Assembly: GCA_937916075.1 (NCBI GenBank)
Contig: CALGHW010000299.1
Span: forward strand, 1 to 7,071
Direction: 5' to 3'
Length of the DNA stretch: 7,071 nucleotides
Source: an uncultured Prevotella sp.
Lineage (GTDB): Bacteria; Bacteroidota; Bacteroidia; Bacteroidales; Bacteroidaceae
The notes under the pieces are model-generated. The model saw only the letters and a list, made by a program, of their open reading frames with translations. It had not been told where the DNA came from and did no database searches. Position numbers and translations under genes: made by a program. This document shows positions 6,141 to 7,071 of the stretch, piece after piece. How positions within the stretch are numbered: position 1 is the stretch's first letter; each line of letters begins with the position of its first letter.

Positions 6141-7071
6141 TTACAGCTGCTGCATGTCATACAGCCGCTTGTAGTAGCCGTTTTTGGCTATCAGCTCGTC
6201 GTGCTGTCCGCGCTCCACAATCTCGCCTTCGTAGAGCACGTATATCTCGTCGGCGTTTTTGATGGTGGACAGGCGGTGGGCGATGGCGATGGTGGTGCGG
6301 CTCTTCATGAGGCGCTCCAGGGCTTCCTGCACCAGTCGCTCCGACTCGGTGTCGAGGGCCGACGTAGCCTCGTCGAGGATGAGGATGGGCGGGTTCTTCA
6401 GGATGGCGCGGGCGATGCTCACGCGCTGGCGCTGGCCGCCCGACAGGCGGCCGCCGCGGTCGCCAATCATCGTGTTGTATCCGTCCTCTGACTCCATGAT
6501 GAAGTCGTGGGCGTTGGCTATCTTGGCCGCCTCGATGACCTGTTCCATCGTGGCGTTCTCCACACCGAAGGTGATGTTGTTGTAGAACGTGTCGTTGAAG
6601 AGGATGGCCTCCTGGTTGACGTTGCCTATCAGCGAGCGCAGTTGGTGGATGCCCACATTGCGCACGTCCTTTCCGTCGATGAGTATCTCGCCGCCGGTCA
6701 CGTCGTGGTAGCGCGGGATGAGGTCCACCAGGGTTGACTTGCCCGAGCCCGACTGCCCCACCAGGGCTATCGTCTTACCCTTGGGCACGGTGAGGTTGAT
6801 GTGCTTCAGCACCTCGCGGCCCTCGATATAGTGGAACGACACGTCGCGCAGCTCCACGTCCTTCTCAAAGTCATTGAGCGGCTCGGGTGTGGGCAGCTCC
6901 TTGATGGGATTCTCGGCCTTGAGGATAAAGTCGATACGGTCCATCGAGGCCAGTCCGAGGGGCACCTGGTAGGTGGCCTTCGACAGTTCCTTGATGGGGT
7001 TGATGACACTGTAGAGTATCACCATGTAGAAGATGAATGTCGGGGCATCGAACCAGGCTTTCTCGCTGAGG
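6141..7071 (-). CDS. MsbA-like ABC exporter, C-terminal half (5' end outside the window)
   Basis: The visible 309 residues are the last transmembrane segment and the complete ATPase domain of a fused TMD-NBD exporter; the family is normally about 580-610 residues, so roughly half is missing upstream because the frame stays open to the window edge. A methionine at 7025 lies inside a transmembrane helix and is not the start. The ATPase motifs are complete: Walker A GQSGSGKST (6732-6758), Q-loop VNQE, signature LSGGQ (6432-6446), Walker B ILILDE (6369-6386), D-loop SALD and the H-loop histidine of AHRLST (6276-6278). Such half-transporters dimerise and flip lipids or glycolipids; MsbA moves lipid A-core across the inner membrane. 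The location ahead of glycosyltransferase genes fits lipid A or lipid-linked glycan export, but a multidrug-type exporter cannot be excluded. The coding DNA appears clearly richer in G+C than the two genes after it. Confidence 0.93.
   Translation of the reverse strand, partial: LSEKAWFDAPTFIFYMVILYSVINPIKELSKATYQVPLGLASMDRIDFILKAENPIKELPTPEPLNDFEKDVELRDVSFHYIEGREVLKHINLTVPKGKTIALVGQSGSGKSTLVDLIPRYHDVTGGEILIDGKDVRNVGIHQLRSLIGNVNQEAILFNDTFYNNITFGVENATMEQVIEAAKIANAHDFIMESEDGYNTMIGDRGGRLSGGQRQRVSIARAILKNPPILILDEATSALDTESERLVQEALERLMKSRTTIAIAHRLSTIKNADEIYVLYEGEIVERGQHDELIAKNGYYKRLYDMQQL

Overview
This window looks like chromosomal DNA from a member of Bacteroidota, probably a Bacteroidales species of the Prevotella or Bacteroides type. 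The reasons are a perfect TAnnTTTG-type -7 promoter box (TAACTTTG) ahead of miaB, start regions without clear Shine-Dalgarno sequences, and the style of the glycosyltransferases. The genus is an inference. All six genes lie on the minus strand, so the transcription order runs from high to low coordinates.

Right-hand block (7071 to 2958): the C-terminal part of an MsbA-like ABC exporter, its 5' end outside the window, comes first. After an 82-base gap there is an unusual 647-residue protein with two GT2 glycosyltransferase domains in tandem, an acidic Glu tract and a very basic tail. It overlaps by 4 bases (ATGA) with a GT4 glycosyltransferase. This looks like a surface-glycan (LPS or capsule-type) assembly cluster. 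It ends at a very strong 68-base hairpin immediately after the GT4 stop codon.

Left-hand block (2813 to 1): a promoter box drives miaB, the tRNA methylthiotransferase gene. Downstream, probably in the same transcript, are an LpxL/HtrB-type lipid A acyltransferase and the N-terminal 144 residues of a GT11-like (fucosyltransferase-type) enzyme, which is cut by the window edge exactly inside its expected HxRRGDY motif. There is no gap above 300 bases; the longest (2781-2957) holds the hairpin and the promoter.

Taken together the window is mainly envelope glycolipid machinery: exporter, sugar transferases, lipid A acylation and possible fucosylation, with a housekeeping tRNA-modification gene between the two glycan blocks. 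I see no phage, IS, CRISPR, defence system or RNA gene. The most unusual items are the tandem-GT2 fusion protein and the long nested palindrome. I do not see convincing evidence for a wholly new system.
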